Of a stretch of 64,000 bases of DNA, positions 53,157 through 64,000 are shown in pieces (position 1 is the first letter of the stretch; the number at the start of each line of letters is the position of its first letter). Both the position numbers and the translations under genes were made by a program. The notes under the pieces were generated by a model. That model did not search any database. It had not been told where the DNA came from and saw only the letters and a program-made list of their open reading frames with translations. Source of the stretch: Cupriavidus taiwanensis (GTDB lineage Bacteria; Pseudomonadota; Gammaproteobacteria; Burkholderiales; Burkholderiaceae). The DNA lies in the NCBI RefSeq assembly GCF_900250075.1, contig NZ_LT977070.1:434001-498000 (forward strand), in the 5' to 3' direction.

Positions 53157-54560
53157 CTAACGCAGCAGCAGGCGCAGCATGGTGTCGAAGGTCTTGCCGT
53201 AAGGCGGCTTGAGCAGGCCGGCGCCGTTCAGGCTGGCCTGGTGGAACACCGGCTTCACCTTCGAGAAGGTGTCGAAGCCCGCCTGCCCGTGATACGCGCC
53301 CATGCCGCTGGCGCCGACGCCGCCGAACGGCAGGCCGTCCTGGGCGATATGGAACAGGGTGTCGTTCACGGTAACGCCGCCGGCGACGGTCTGCTTCATC
53401 ACATGGCCGATGGCGCCGCGGTCGCGCTCGAACAGGTATAGCGCCAGCGGGCGCGGACGCGCGTTGATATAGTCCACCGCCTCGTCGAGGGTGCGGTAGG
53501 TGACCACCGGCAGCACCGGCCCGAAGATCTCCTCGCGCAGGGCGGTCACGCCCTCGGGCACGTCCAGCAGCAGCACCGGCGGCAAGCGCCGCGCCTGCGC
53601 ATCCGGCTGCGCGTCGGACAGCGGCACCATGGTTGCGCCCTGGGCCGCGGCCTCGTCGACCAGCCCTGCCAGCCGCGCGAAATGCCGCGGGCTGATGATG
53701 CTGGTGTAGTCGGGATTGCGCGCCAGGTCGGGATAGAGCCGGCCGACGCAGCGGCGCGCCGCCTCCACTAGTGGCCCGCGCAGGTCTTCCGGCACCAGCA
53801 CGTAATCCGGCGCGATGCAGGTCTGCCCCGCGTTCATCAGCTTGCCCACCAGGATGCGCTCCACGGCGCGCTCCAGGTCGGCGCCGGCGCCGATGATGGC
53901 GGGGGACTTGCCACCCAGCTCCAGCGTCACCGGCGTCAGGTTCGCGGCCGCCGCGCGCATCACATGGTGGCCCACCGCGGTCGAGCCCGTGAACAGCAGA
54001 TGGTCGAACGGCAGCGCGGTGAAGGCGCTGGCCACTTCGGCATCGCCGTTGATCACCACGATCTCGTCCGGTGCGAAGTGCTGCGGCACCAGTTGCGCCA
54101 ACAGCGCCGCGAAACGCGGCGTGTATTCCGACAGCTTGACCATGGCGCGGTTGCCTGCCGCCAGTGCGCCGGCGAGCGGGCCTGCGGTCAGGTACAGCGG
54201 ATAGTTCCAGGGCACCACGATGCCCACCACGCCGAGCGGCTGCGGCACCAGGCGTGAGCGTCCGGGACGGAACCAGAACCCGGTGGGCGCGCGCCGCACG
54301 CGCATCCAGCGCTTGCCGTGGCGCAGGGCATCGTCGATGCCGGCCAGGCTGGGGAAAACCTCCAGCAGCGCGGTTTCCTGGCGGGGACGATTGGTGAAGT
54401 CGGCGTGGATTGCCGCGGCAATTTCGGCCTGGTTTTCGGTCACCAGGCGCCGCAGGCGCTGCAGGCGATCGGCGCGCACGGTCCAGGCGGGCAGCTGGTC
54501 GCGCCGCGAGGCGGCATGCATCGCGCCGAAGACGGACGACAGGTCGGGAATTTCTCGCAC
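53157..54560 (-). CDS. calB: Coniferyl-aldehyde-dehydrogenase-like aldehyde dehydrogenase
   Basis: A 467-residue NAD(P)-dependent aldehyde dehydrogenase. VVPWNYPLYLTAGPLAGALAAGN near 110, FTGSTAVGHHV, the Glu in LELGGKSP near 205 and the Cys in NAGQTCIAPDYVLVP near 240 are the catalytic features. It lacks a membrane anchor but has the FAMHAA-type N-terminus and C-terminal SLNGAGLLKPPYGKTFD of coniferyl aldehyde dehydrogenases. The GTG at 54560 has AGGAGCG upstream; a TTG at 54626 is a longer alternative. The physiological aldehyde is unknown. Confidence 0.85.
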   Translation of the reverse strand: MREIPDLSSVFGAMHAASRRDQLPAWTVRADRLQRLRRLVTENQAEIAAAIHADFTNRPRQETALLEVFPSLAGIDDALRHGKRWMRVRRAPTGFWFRPGRSRLVPQPLGVVGIVVPWNYPLYLTAGPLAGALAAGNRAMVKLSEYTPRFAALLAQLVPQHFAPDEIVVINGDAEVASAFTALPFDHLLFTGSTAVGHHVMRAAAANLTPVTLELGGKSPAIIGAGADLERAVERILVGKLMNAGQTCIAPDYVLVPEDLRGPLVEAARRCVGRLYPDLARNPDYTSIISPRHFARLAGLVDEAAAQGATMVPLSDAQPDAQARRLPPVLLLDVPEGVTALREEIFGPVLPVVTYRTLDEAVDYINARPRPLALYLFERDRGAIGHVMKQTVAGGVTVNDTLFHIAQDGLPFGGVGASGMGAYHGQAGFDTFSKVKPVFHQASLNGAGLLKPPYGKTFDTMLRLLLR

Positions 54561-54838
54561 GGCTGCGCTCCTGGATTTGCGCACATTGGCGCACCATCGC
54601 GCAAGATAAGGCAGCGCGCCGGCCAAGACAATGGAAGCCTGCTACCAGAATGCCGATTCAAACGCCCGTCCGTCGCGCCCGTGCCTTTGGTTGCCGCAGC
54701 CCCGCTCCGGCCTTGAGCCAGCGCAGCCAGCGCCTACACTGAATCTCACGGCTTGCCATCCGCTGGACGGACAGGGCGCGCGCGCCGGCGCAGCCCGGCT
54801 CATGCATGCGCGCCGCCTGCGGACTCGCGGGGAGACAG

Positions 54839-56518
54839 ATGGAAACCACCTATGACTACGTCATCGTCGGCGCGGGCTCGGCGGGCTGTGCGCTGGCGGG
54901 GCGCCTGGCCGACAGCGGCGACGACACCATCGCGCTGGTCGAGGCCGGGCACCACGACCACCATGTGCTGGTGCGCACACCCGCGGGCCTGGCGGCGCTG
55001 CTGCCGCGCGCGGGGGCGCGCAACTACGGCTTCCACACCGTGCCGCAGCCGGGCCTGAACGGCCGCCGCGGCTACCAGCCGCGCGGGCGCGGGCTGGGCG
55101 GCTGCTCGTCGGTCAACGCCATGATCTACACGCGCGGCCGGCCCGCGGACTACGATGCCTGGGCCGACGCCGGCTGCGATGGCTGGTCCTGGGACGATGT
55201 GCTGCCATACTTCCGCCGCGCCGAATGCAACGAGCGCCTGGCGGGCAGCGACGACGATCCGCTGCACGGCGGCAACGGCCCGCTGCATGTCAGCGACCTG
55301 CGCACGCCCAACCCGTTCGCCGAGCGCTTTATCGAGGCCGCGCAGCAGGCCGGCTATCCGCGCAACGACGATTTCAATGGCGAAGAGCAGGAGGGCATCG
55401 GCTGGTACCAGGTCACGCAGCACGCGGGCGAACGCTGGAATGCCGCGCGTGCGTACCTGCATGGCGGCAACCCGCGCGACCGCGCCTGCAACGGCGGCCG
55501 CGCGCGGCTGCGCGTGCTGACCGACACGCAGGCCCTGCGCATCGTGTTCGAAGGCCGCCACGCCGCCGGGGTGCTGGTACAGCGTGACGGCCGCCAGCAG
55601 CTGCTGCGCGCGCGTCGCGACGTGATCGTGTGCGCGGGCACGTTCGGCTCGCCGCAGCTGCTGATGGTCTCGGGGGTCGGGCCCGCCGCGCACCTGCGCG
55701 AGCACGGCATCGGCGTGGTCCATGACCTGCCCGGCGTGGGCGCCAACCTGCAAGACCATCTGGACGTGGTGCTGCACAAGCGCACCGCGGTGCCCGAGCT
55801 GTTCGGCGTGTCGTTCGGTGGCATCGCCAGGCTACTGTCCGAAATGCTGCGCTACCGGCGCGAGCGCGCCGGCATGATGTCGAGCAACTTCGCCGAGGCC
55901 GGCGGCTTCGTACGCAGCCACCCGGCGCTGCCCGAGCCCGACCTGCAGCTGCATTTCGTGGTCGGCCTGGCCGACGACCATATGCGCAAGCTGAATCTCG
56001 GCCATGGCTATTCCTGCCATGTCTGCCTGCTGCGCCCGCGCAGCCGCGGCGAGGTTCGCCTGGCCTCGGCCGATATCCGGCGCGCGCCGCTGATCGATCC
56101 GAACTACCTCGGCGACGCGCGCGACCTCGACGACCTGGTGGCAGGCGTGCGCATCGTGCGCAGCATCCTGGCGCAGCCGCAGCTGGCCTGCTTCGGCGGG
56201 CGCGAGCTCTATACGGCCGGACTGCGCGCCGATGGCAGCGACGATGCCGCCGTGCGCGAGCTGATCCGCGAGCGTGCCGACACCATCTACCACCCGGTCG
56301 GCACCTGCCGCATGGGCATGGATGCGATGGCGGTGGTCGACCCGCAACTGCGCGTGCGCGGCGTCGAAGGGCTGCGCGTGGTCGATGCCTCGGTGATGCC
56401 CACGCTGATCGGCGGCAACACCAATGCGCCCGCGATCATGATCGGCGAGCGCGCGCACGACCTGATCCGCTATGCGCCGCGGGTGATGCTGCGGGTGCTG
56501 GAGTCGATGGAGGCCTAG
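54839..56518 (+). CDS. GMC-family FAD oxidoreductase (choline dehydrogenase-like)
   Basis: A 559-residue flavoenzyme. The FAD fold is YDYVIVGAGSAGCALAGRLA at the N-terminus, GMC signature 1 is RGRGLGGCSSVNAMIYTRG near 80, signature 2 is AGTFGSPQLLMVSGVGP near 265, the catalytic His is in HPVGTCRMG near 480, and NTNAPAIMIGERAHDLI closes the FAD site. Such enzymes oxidise alcohols to aldehydes; the divergent aldehyde dehydrogenase could take the next step. The substrate is not evident. GGGGAGACAG precedes the ATG. Confidence 0.9.
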   Translation: METTYDYVIVGAGSAGCALAGRLADSGDDTIALVEAGHHDHHVLVRTPAGLAALLPRAGARNYGFHTVPQPGLNGRRGYQPRGRGLGGCSSVNAMIYTRGRPADYDAWADAGCDGWSWDDVLPYFRRAECNERLAGSDDDPLHGGNGPLHVSDLRTPNPFAERFIEAAQQAGYPRNDDFNGEEQEGIGWYQVTQHAGERWNAARAYLHGGNPRDRACNGGRARLRVLTDTQALRIVFEGRHAAGVLVQRDGRQQLLRARRDVIVCAGTFGSPQLLMVSGVGPAAHLREHGIGVVHDLPGVGANLQDHLDVVLHKRTAVPELFGVSFGGIARLLSEMLRYRRERAGMMSSNFAEAGGFVRSHPALPEPDLQLHFVVGLADDHMRKLNLGHGYSCHVCLLRPRSRGEVRLASADIRRAPLIDPNYLGDARDLDDLVAGVRIVRSILAQPQLACFGGRELYTAGLRADGSDDAAVRELIRERADTIYHPVGTCRMGMDAMAVVDPQLRVRGVEGLRVVDASVMPTLIGGNTNAPAIMIGERAHDLIRYAPRVMLRVLESMEA

Positions 56519-58185
56519 CCCTCGAAGCCGCGCGACGCCACCCGCCCGAGCGCGCCGGCATCCGCATCCAGCGTGCCGAACACGCGCCCGTGCTGGCGTC
56601 CGAGCCGGCTGGCGACGAACAGCTCCGCGTGCGCGGGATCGGCATGCGCCAGCATCAGCGCCGCCTGCGCGGTCAGCACCAGGCCCTGGGCGAAGCGGCG
56701 CGCATTGGCTTCGAGCTGGTCGGGGTTCTCGCGCAGCATCGCCTGCAGCGAGGCCAGTTCGGCGCGCACCGCGGGGTGGCCGCCGGCGCGGCGCGACAGG
56801 TCCTGCAGCAGCCGCGCGCCATCGTCCGGATTGCGCTGGAGCGCGCGCAGTAGGTCGAGGCACATGATGTTGCCCGAGCCTTCCCAGATCGAATTGACCG
56901 GCGCCTCGCGGTACAGCCGCGCCATCGGCCCCTCTTCGACATAGCCGTTGCCGCCCCAGACTTCCATCGCTTCGCCGGTGGCTTCGAGCGTGCGCTTGCA
57001 CACCCAGAACTTGGCCGCGGGCGTGACCACGCGTTTCCATGCAGTGGCGAGCGGGTCGGGGTTGTCGCCCTCGGCCTGCGCGAAGGCCTGGCCCAGCTCC
57101 ATCATCAGCAGCGTGGCGGCTTCGGATTCCAGCGCCAGGTCCGCCAGCACGTTGCGCATCAGCGGCTGGTCGCACAGCAGGCGGCCGAAGGCGCTGCGGT
57201 GGCGCGTGTGGTGCAGCGCCTGCACGTAGGCCGCGCGCAGGATCGCGGCGCTGCCGATCACGCAGTCCAGGCGCGTGCTGGTCGCCATCTCGATGATGGT
57301 CGGGATGCCACGGCCTTCCTCGCCGATCAGGATGCCGGTGGCGTCGCGGAACTCGACTTCGCTGCTGGCGTTGGAGCGGTTGCCGAGCTTGTCCTTGAGC
57401 CGCTGGATCTGCACCGCGTTGCGGCTGCCATCGTCGCGAAAGCGCGGCACGAAGAAGCACGACAGCGGACCGTCTTCTGCCCCCATGCGCGCGACCACCA
57501 GGTGCGCGTCGCACATCGGCGCGGAGAAGAACCACTTGTGCCCGGTCAGCGCGTATTCGGCGCCACGGCCTTCGCCACGCACGGCGCGCGCCACGGTGGT
57601 GTTGGCGCGCACGTCGGAGCCGCCTTGCTTCTCGGTCATGCCCATGCCGATCATGATCGCGGTCTTGTCGCGCCAGGGCAGGTCGCGCGCATCATGTTCG
57701 CTCGCATACAGGCGCGGCTCCAGCTCGGCGAACAGTGCGGCTTCCTTGCGCAGCACCGGAATGCTGGCAAAGGTCATGGTGGGCGGGCACAGCGAGCCCG
57801 ATTCCACCTGAGCCTGCAGGAAGTACCCCGCGGTGCGCGCAGCCCAGGCGCCGGCGCGCGGTTGCGCGAACGGCAAGGCCTGCAGCTGCTGGCCGCGCAG
57901 CAGCCCCAGCAGCGCGTGCCAGCCCGGATGGAACTCGACCGTATCAATGCGCTCGCCGGTGCGGCTGTGCGTATGCAGCTCGGGCGCATGGCGGTTGGCG
58001 TCCGCGGCCCATTGCTGCACTTCCGGCTCGCCCAGGCGCGCGCCGAACTGCCGCAGCGCGTCGGCATGCCAGCCGCCGCCCAGGCGCTCCAGCGCTGCCC
58101 GCAGCAGGGGATCGCTGTCGAACAAGTTGTAGTGCGCGAGATCCGGCACCTGGTTGAAGACGCGATGGGTGGAAGCGTCGGTCAT
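56515..58185 (-). CDS. aidB: AidB-type acyl-CoA dehydrogenase-like flavoprotein
   Basis: A 556-residue flavoprotein. The N-terminal HRVFNQVPDLAHYNLFDSDPLLRAALERLGGGW is the AidB signature, absent from true acyl-CoA dehydrogenases. GMGMTEKQGGSDVRANTT, HKWFFSAPMCDAHLV, LKDKLGNRSNASSEVEF and YREAPVNSIWEGSGNIMCLDLLR all follow E. coli AidB. AidB binds DNA and FAD in the adaptive response to alkylation. The ATG at 58185 starts the conserved part. It converges with the GMC gene, overlapping by four bases. No ada gene is near. Confidence 0.88.
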   Translation of the reverse strand: MTDASTHRVFNQVPDLAHYNLFDSDPLLRAALERLGGGWHADALRQFGARLGEPEVQQWAADANRHAPELHTHSRTGERIDTVEFHPGWHALLGLLRGQQLQALPFAQPRAGAWAARTAGYFLQAQVESGSLCPPTMTFASIPVLRKEAALFAELEPRLYASEHDARDLPWRDKTAIMIGMGMTEKQGGSDVRANTTVARAVRGEGRGAEYALTGHKWFFSAPMCDAHLVVARMGAEDGPLSCFFVPRFRDDGSRNAVQIQRLKDKLGNRSNASSEVEFRDATGILIGEEGRGIPTIIEMATSTRLDCVIGSAAILRAAYVQALHHTRHRSAFGRLLCDQPLMRNVLADLALESEAATLLMMELGQAFAQAEGDNPDPLATAWKRVVTPAAKFWVCKRTLEATGEAMEVWGGNGYVEEGPMARLYREAPVNSIWEGSGNIMCLDLLRALQRNPDDGARLLQDLSRRAGGHPAVRAELASLQAMLRENPDQLEANARRFAQGLVLTAQAALMLAHADPAHAELFVASRLGRQHGRVFGTLDADAGALGRVASRGFEG

Positions 58186-58390
58186 GATGTCTCCTCGAGC
58201 TGGGCTTGCCGTTTGCTTGCATGGTAGAGCACGCCGCGCCAGCATGAGTGCATGGTCGTGCGCTTATGGTCGATTTTTGCGATGCACCATGCGCGATTCG
58301 ATACCTTTTTGCACAGCTGTGGCACCACCCACGGGGGGCAACTGGCACTGGCGCCCACCGGTGCTCTGTGCTTAAATTCACCCCGTTGGA

Positions 58391-60469
<2,079 letters not shown>

Positions 60470-60505
60470 GGCAGTAGCTGAAAATCTGCCGAAGTTGCGG
60501 CAGGA

Positions 60506-60532
60506 CGGGCATGGCCTCGCAAGCCATGCCCG
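60506..60532 (+). other. Hairpin between thiC and thiO
   Basis: CGGGCATGGC (60506-60515) pairs with GCCATGCCCG (60523-60532) around a seven-base loop. No U-run follows. It may stabilise the thiC message end or damp transcription into thiO. Confidence 0.5.
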
Positions 60533-60625
60533 CGCAAGATCCGCCGCCGCGCAGCGCCCCGCGCGGCGGCACCGATAACAAGGAGGCCGGACGCGGCCGC
60601 ATGGCGCGCCCGGCACAACACCCTC

Positions 60626-61816
60626 ATGACAGCAGTGCAGTCGTTTGACGTCGCCATCCTCGGGGCCGGCCTTGCCGGTCGCCTGGCCGCCTGGTTGCTG
60701 GTCCGCAGCGGCGCCCGCGTGGCGCTGGTGGAGCGGGCCGGCCCGGACGGCGCGGGCTCGGCCGCCTACGTGGCCGCGGCCATGCTGGCGCCGCTGGCCG
60801 AGTCGGCCATCGCCGAGCGCCGCATCGTCGACCTCGGCATCGCCAGCGTCGACCTGTGGCGCGCCTGGCTGGCCGAGTTGCCGGAGCCGGTCTTCTTCCA
60901 GGAAGACGGCACGCTGGTGGTCTGGCATGCGCGCGACCGCGCCGAGATGTCGCTGTTCACCAGCCGCATGCGCGCGGTGGCGCCGCCGGAGCTGGTGGCG
61001 CAACGGCTGCGCGCGCTCGACGGCAAGGGCGTGGGCGAGGTCGAGCCGGCGCTGGCGGGCCGCTTTCCGCAAGGGCTGCTGCTGGCCGGAGAAGGCCAGC
61101 TCGACAACCGCGGCGCGCTGCGCGCGCTGCTGTCGTGCGCGGTCAGCGAAGGCGTGCATTGCGTCTGGGAGGCGGGCGAGGTCGATGCCGGCTCGCTGTC
61201 GCAGCTCGGCATCCACGCCGACGTGGTGCTGGACTGCCGCGGCCTGGGCGCACGCAGCGCGTGGCCGGCGCAGCCGGGCGGCAGCCAGCCCGGACTGCGT
61301 GGGCTGCGCGGCGAAGTGGTGCGCGTGCATGCGCCCGACGTCAAGCTGCACCGCCCGGTGCGCCTGTTGCATCCGCGCTATCCGATCTATATCGCGCCCA
61401 AGCCCAACGACCTGTATGTGATCGGCGCGACCGAGCTGGAAAGCGAGGACGATTCGCCGATGAGCGTGCGTTCCGCGCTGGAGCTGCTGTCGGCGGCGCA
61501 TTCGCTGCATCCGGCCTTCGGCGAGGCGCGCGTGCTGGAACTGAACGTGCAGCGCCGCCCCACGCGGCCCGACCACCTGCCGGCGATCCGCGTCGACCAG
61601 CGCGCGCGCGTGGTGCGCGTGAACGGCCTGTACCGCCACGGCTTCCTGATCGCCCCGGCGGTGACCGAGGCGGCGTGCGCGGTGGTGGGCGCGCTGCTCA
61701 AGGGCGATCCCGCCGCGCATGCCGTGCCTGCCGCGCTGCGCTGGCCCGGTATGATCGAGGCGGTGACCGAAGCGCCCGCGCCCACCATAGGCGCGCGCTC
61801 CGGCACGCTGCATTAA
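60626..61816 (+). CDS. thiO: Glycine oxidase (FAD-dependent)
   Basis: ThiO oxidises glycine to the imine used for the thiazole ring. The 396-residue DAO-type flavoprotein has VAILGAGLAGRLAAWLLVRSGARVALVE at the N-terminus, YVAAAMLAPLAESA near 52, VVLDCRGLGARS near 200, and the C-terminal VNGLYRHGFLIAPAVTEAA FAD segment. There is no good ribosome site before the ATG. A 15-codon open frame (60601-60648) overlaps the start in another frame. Confidence 0.88.
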   Translation: MTAVQSFDVAILGAGLAGRLAAWLLVRSGARVALVERAGPDGAGSAAYVAAAMLAPLAESAIAERRIVDLGIASVDLWRAWLAELPEPVFFQEDGTLVVWHARDRAEMSLFTSRMRAVAPPELVAQRLRALDGKGVGEVEPALAGRFPQGLLLAGEGQLDNRGALRALLSCAVSEGVHCVWEAGEVDAGSLSQLGIHADVVLDCRGLGARSAWPAQPGGSQPGLRGLRGEVVRVHAPDVKLHRPVRLLHPRYPIYIAPKPNDLYVIGATELESEDDSPMSVRSALELLSAAHSLHPAFGEARVLELNVQRRPTRPDHLPAIRVDQRARVVRVNGLYRHGFLIAPAVTEAACAVVGALLKGDPAAHAVPAALRWPGMIEAVTEAPAPTIGARSGTLH

Positions 61817-61828
61817 TGCAAGACTGAC

Positions 61829-62026
61829 ATGGATATCCTGCTCAACGGCCGACCGCTCGCCCTTGCCGAATCCGCCACGCTGGCGGACGCGGTGAGCGCG
61901 GCGCAGATCGCGCCCCCCTTTGCCGCGGCGGTCAACGGCCAGTTCGTGCCGCGCGCCGCGCACGCCAACACCCCTCTTGCGGCCGGCGACCGCATCGACC
62001 TCGTGCAACCCGTGACGGGAGGCTGA
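61829..62026 (+). CDS. thiS: ThiS sulfur-carrier protein
   Basis: A 65-residue ubiquitin-like carrier that ends in VTGG, the C-terminal Gly-Gly that is thiocarboxylated to donate sulfur for thiazole. MDILLNGRPLALAESATLADAV and the late LAAGDRIDLVQPVTGG match ThiS. It starts 12 bases after thiO, and thiG follows after three bases, so the three are co-transcribed. Confidence 0.93.
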   Translation: MDILLNGRPLALAESATLADAVSAAQIAPPFAAAVNGQFVPRAAHANTPLAAGDRIDLVQPVTGG

Positions 62027-62029
62027 CCC

Positions 62030-62863
62030 ATGACCTTCGAACCTTCCGCAACCCTGCGCGACCCGTTCGTGCTGTACGGCGAGTCGTTCGGCTCGCGCCT
62101 GCTGCTGGGCACCGCGCGCTATCCGTCGCCGGCCACGCTGGAAGCGGCCGTGCAGGCGTCGACCCCGGCCATGATCACGGTCGCGCTGCGCCGCCAGGGC
62201 GCGGTGGGCGATGGCGAGGGCGGCCAGGCGTTCTGGCAGATGCTCAAGGCGCTGAACGTGCCGGTGCTGCCCAACACCGCCGGCTGCTTCACCGCGCAGG
62301 AAGTCATCACCACCGCGATGATGGCGCGCGAGGTGTTCGAGACGCCGTGGATCAAGCTCGAGCTGATCGGCGACGACTACACCCTGCAGCCCGATACGCT
62401 CAATCTGCCGGCCGTGGCGGATACGCTGATCAAGGAGGGCTTCAAGGTGCTGCCGTACTGCACCGAGGACCTGGTGCTGTGCCGCCGCCTGCTCGACGTC
62501 GGCTGCCAGGCGCTGATGCCGTGGGCCGCGCCGATCGGCACCGGCCGCGGCGCGGTCAACCCGCACGCGATGCGCGTGCTGCGCGAGCGCCTGCCCGATA
62601 CGCCGCTGATCGTCGATGCCGGCCTGGGCCTGCCGTCGCACGCGGCGCAGGTGCTGGAGTGGGGCTATGACGGCGTGCTGCTCAATACCGCGGTGGCGCA
62701 GGCTGCCTATCCGGTCGACATGGCGCGCGCCTTCGCGCAGGCCGTGGCCGCGGGCCGCACCGCCTACCTGGCCGGGCCGATGCCCGAGCGCGAAGTCGCG
62801 CAGGCCAGCACCCCGGTGGTCGGCATGCCGTTCTGGCACGCCGACACGGAGCAGCGCGCATGA
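62030..62863 (+). CDS. thiG: Thiazole synthase
   Basis: ThiG builds thiazole phosphate from DXP, dehydroglycine and ThiS thiocarboxylate. The 277-residue TIM barrel has LYGESFGSRLLLGTARYPSP near 15, the Schiff-base Lys in IKLELIGDD near 107, and CRRLLDVGCQALMPWAAPIGTGRG near 155. It overlaps thiE by four bases. Confidence 0.96.
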   Translation: MTFEPSATLRDPFVLYGESFGSRLLLGTARYPSPATLEAAVQASTPAMITVALRRQGAVGDGEGGQAFWQMLKALNVPVLPNTAGCFTAQEVITTAMMAREVFETPWIKLELIGDDYTLQPDTLNLPAVADTLIKEGFKVLPYCTEDLVLCRRLLDVGCQALMPWAAPIGTGRGAVNPHAMRVLRERLPDTPLIVDAGLGLPSHAAQVLEWGYDGVLLNTAVAQAAYPVDMARAFAQAVAAGRTAYLAGPMPEREVAQASTPVVGMPFWHADTEQRA

Positions 62864-63993
62864 CCCGCCGCCCCGTGCACGCCCCCAGCGACGGCCCGCT
62901 GCGCCAGGCGGTGCTGGAACACTATGGCGATACCTTCGGCGTCGACGACAAGCCGTGGCAGGCCTGGCGCCTGCAAGACGCGCCGGCGCAGCCCGGTGCC
63001 CACGACGTGCTGCTGTCCGACGGCGAAGCCGATGCCGACACCATCGCGCGCGTTGCCGCCGCCGGCGCCACGCTGGTCGAGACCGACCGCGAAGGCGGCC
63101 AGTGGATCGACACCGTGCGCTCGCCGATGGGCACCTGGGTGTTCTCGGTCGCCGCGGATACCGACCAGCCGCATTCGCCGGCCTTCGTCGCGGTGCTGCT
63201 GGCCTGCCTGTCGCTGCATTTCCCGGCCCACGATGCGCTGTGCCTGGCGCGCGCCTGGGCGCCGGGCTCGGCCGACTGGCCATCCGATTTCGCGCGCTTC
63301 CCGCACGTGCGCCACGCCGCGCTGGTGGCGCCCGAGCAGACCGTGGCGCCGTTCGCTTCGTGCCCCGCGCTGGGCCTGTACGTGGTGGTGCCGGATGCCG
63401 AATGGATCGAGCGCCTGGCGCCGCTGAACGTACCCACGCTGCAGCTGCGCTTCAAGTCCGGCGACGCCGCCGCGGTGCGCGCCGAGATCGCGCGCGCGGC
63501 CAGGGCCATGCAGGGCTCGTCGTCGCGCCTGTTCATCAACGACCACTGGCAAGCGGCGCTCGACTACCACGCCGCCAACGGCGCGCACAGCGGCATCTAC
63601 GGCATCCACCTCGGCCAGGAAGATCTCGACGACGCCGACCTCGACGCGATTCGTGCGTCCGGCTTGCGGCTGGGCGTGTCCACGCACGGTTACGCCGAGA
63701 TGCTGCGCGTGGCCGCGATCCGCCCCAGCTACCTGGCGCTGGGCGCGATCTTCCCGACCACCACCAAGGTGATGCCGACCCAGCCGCAAGGCATGGGCCG
63801 CTTCCGTGCGTATGCGAAGCTGATGCAGCCGGTGATCCCGTCGCTGGTCGGCATCGGCGGCGTCAACGCGTCGAATATGCGCGAGGTGCTGGCCGTCGGC
63901 GTCGGCAGCGCCGCCGTGGTGCGCGCGGTCACCGAGGCCGACGACGTGCCGGCCGCGGTGGCCCGCCTCGTCAGCCTGTTCCCGGCCGGCTGA
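62860..63993 (+). CDS. thiE: Thiamine-phosphate synthase with extra N-terminal domain
   Basis: ThiE joins HMP-PP and thiazole phosphate to thiamine phosphate. The catalytic part is the C-terminal 200 residues: LQLRFKSGD near 190, RLFINDHWQAALDYHAANGA near 222, GIYGIHLGQEDLDD near 246, LGVSTHG near 270, LALGAIFPTTTKVMP near 290 and IGGVNASNM near 330. The first 170 residues are extra compared with the usual 210-residue enzyme. They include DVLLSDGEADADTIARVAAAG and AFVAVLLACLSLHFPAHDALCLARAW, which loosely recall the C-terminal part of a ThiD-type kinase. The start is in an ATGA overlap with thiG. Confidence 0.9.
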   Translation: MTRRPVHAPSDGPLRQAVLEHYGDTFGVDDKPWQAWRLQDAPAQPGAHDVLLSDGEADADTIARVAAAGATLVETDREGGQWIDTVRSPMGTWVFSVAADTDQPHSPAFVAVLLACLSLHFPAHDALCLARAWAPGSADWPSDFARFPHVRHAALVAPEQTVAPFASCPALGLYVVVPDAEWIERLAPLNVPTLQLRFKSGDAAAVRAEIARAARAMQGSSSRLFINDHWQAALDYHAANGAHSGIYGIHLGQEDLDDADLDAIRASGLRLGVSTHGYAEMLRVAAIRPSYLALGAIFPTTTKVMPTQPQGMGRFRAYAKLMQPVIPSLVGIGGVNASNMREVLAVGVGSAAVVRAVTEADDVPAAVARLVSLFPAG

Positions 63994-64000
63994 GCGCGCC

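Overview
The window looks like a piece of the main chromosome of a high-GC betaproteobacterium, most likely Cupriavidus (the Ralstonia eutropha group). The grounds are the very high GC, strong G/C third-position bias, the protein families, and the runs liuC-bioAFDB-liuD, hslVU, argB-slmA-metXW, lpxL/lpxL-metK-kdoO and thiCOSGE. The genus is an inference from sequence character and gene content, because no search could be run. Almost every base is in a gene, and the genes are mostly housekeeping.

Layout. (1) 1-11.9 kb: leucine/isovalerate catabolism (methylglutaconyl-CoA hydratase, biotin-carrying methylcrotonyl-CoA carboxylase subunit, HMG-CoA lyase) interrupted by a complete late biotin operon bioAFDB, then a train of small overlapping genes (YbaK editing protein, thioesterase, DUF1289, metallo-beta-lactamase fold). 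(2) 12-19 kb, minus strand: a zinc-homeostasis block, zur-cobW, dksA without its zinc-finger cysteines, a second cobW with a small membrane protein, and a ZnuD-like TonB receptor. Two nearly identical 20-bp boxes in front of zur and the second cobW are good Zur operator candidates. (3) 19-28.5 kb: fluoroacetate-type dehalogenase, Bug solute-binding protein, hslVU with a sigma32-like promoter, a RegB/RegA redox two-component pair, a PCu(A)C copper chaperone, and a LysR/transporter pair. (4) 28.9-33.6 kb: argB, a pyrimidine nucleotidase, slmA, then metX-metW behind a SAM-II-type riboswitch and intrinsic terminator. (5) 33.6-42 kb: small regulator/target pairs (VOC/TetR, LysR/EamA), acyl-CoA thioesterase, AmpG, an M48 and a large cytosolic S8 protease. 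(6) 42-50.5 kb: argC, an mqsRA toxin-antitoxin locus with a frameshifted toxin, xth, pyrE, patatin, ppk2, dapF, and two LpxL-type acyltransferases. (7) 50.7-58.2 kb: metK behind a second SAM-II-like element, Kdo hydroxylase, an aldehyde dehydrogenase, a GMC oxidoreductase and an AidB-type flavoprotein. (8) 58.4-64 kb: TPP riboswitch and thiC-thiO-thiS-thiG-thiE.

Regulation visible in the DNA is rich: three riboswitch-like leaders (metX, metK, thiC), two Zur-like boxes, an MqsA-type operator, palindromes in four regulator/target intergenic regions or promoters, and many intrinsic terminators, including several perfect bidirectional palindromes. I saw no tRNA, rRNA, CRISPR array, insertion sequence, prophage or replication origin. 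The only gene pair that looks recently acquired is mqsRA, which is clearly less GC-rich than its surroundings.
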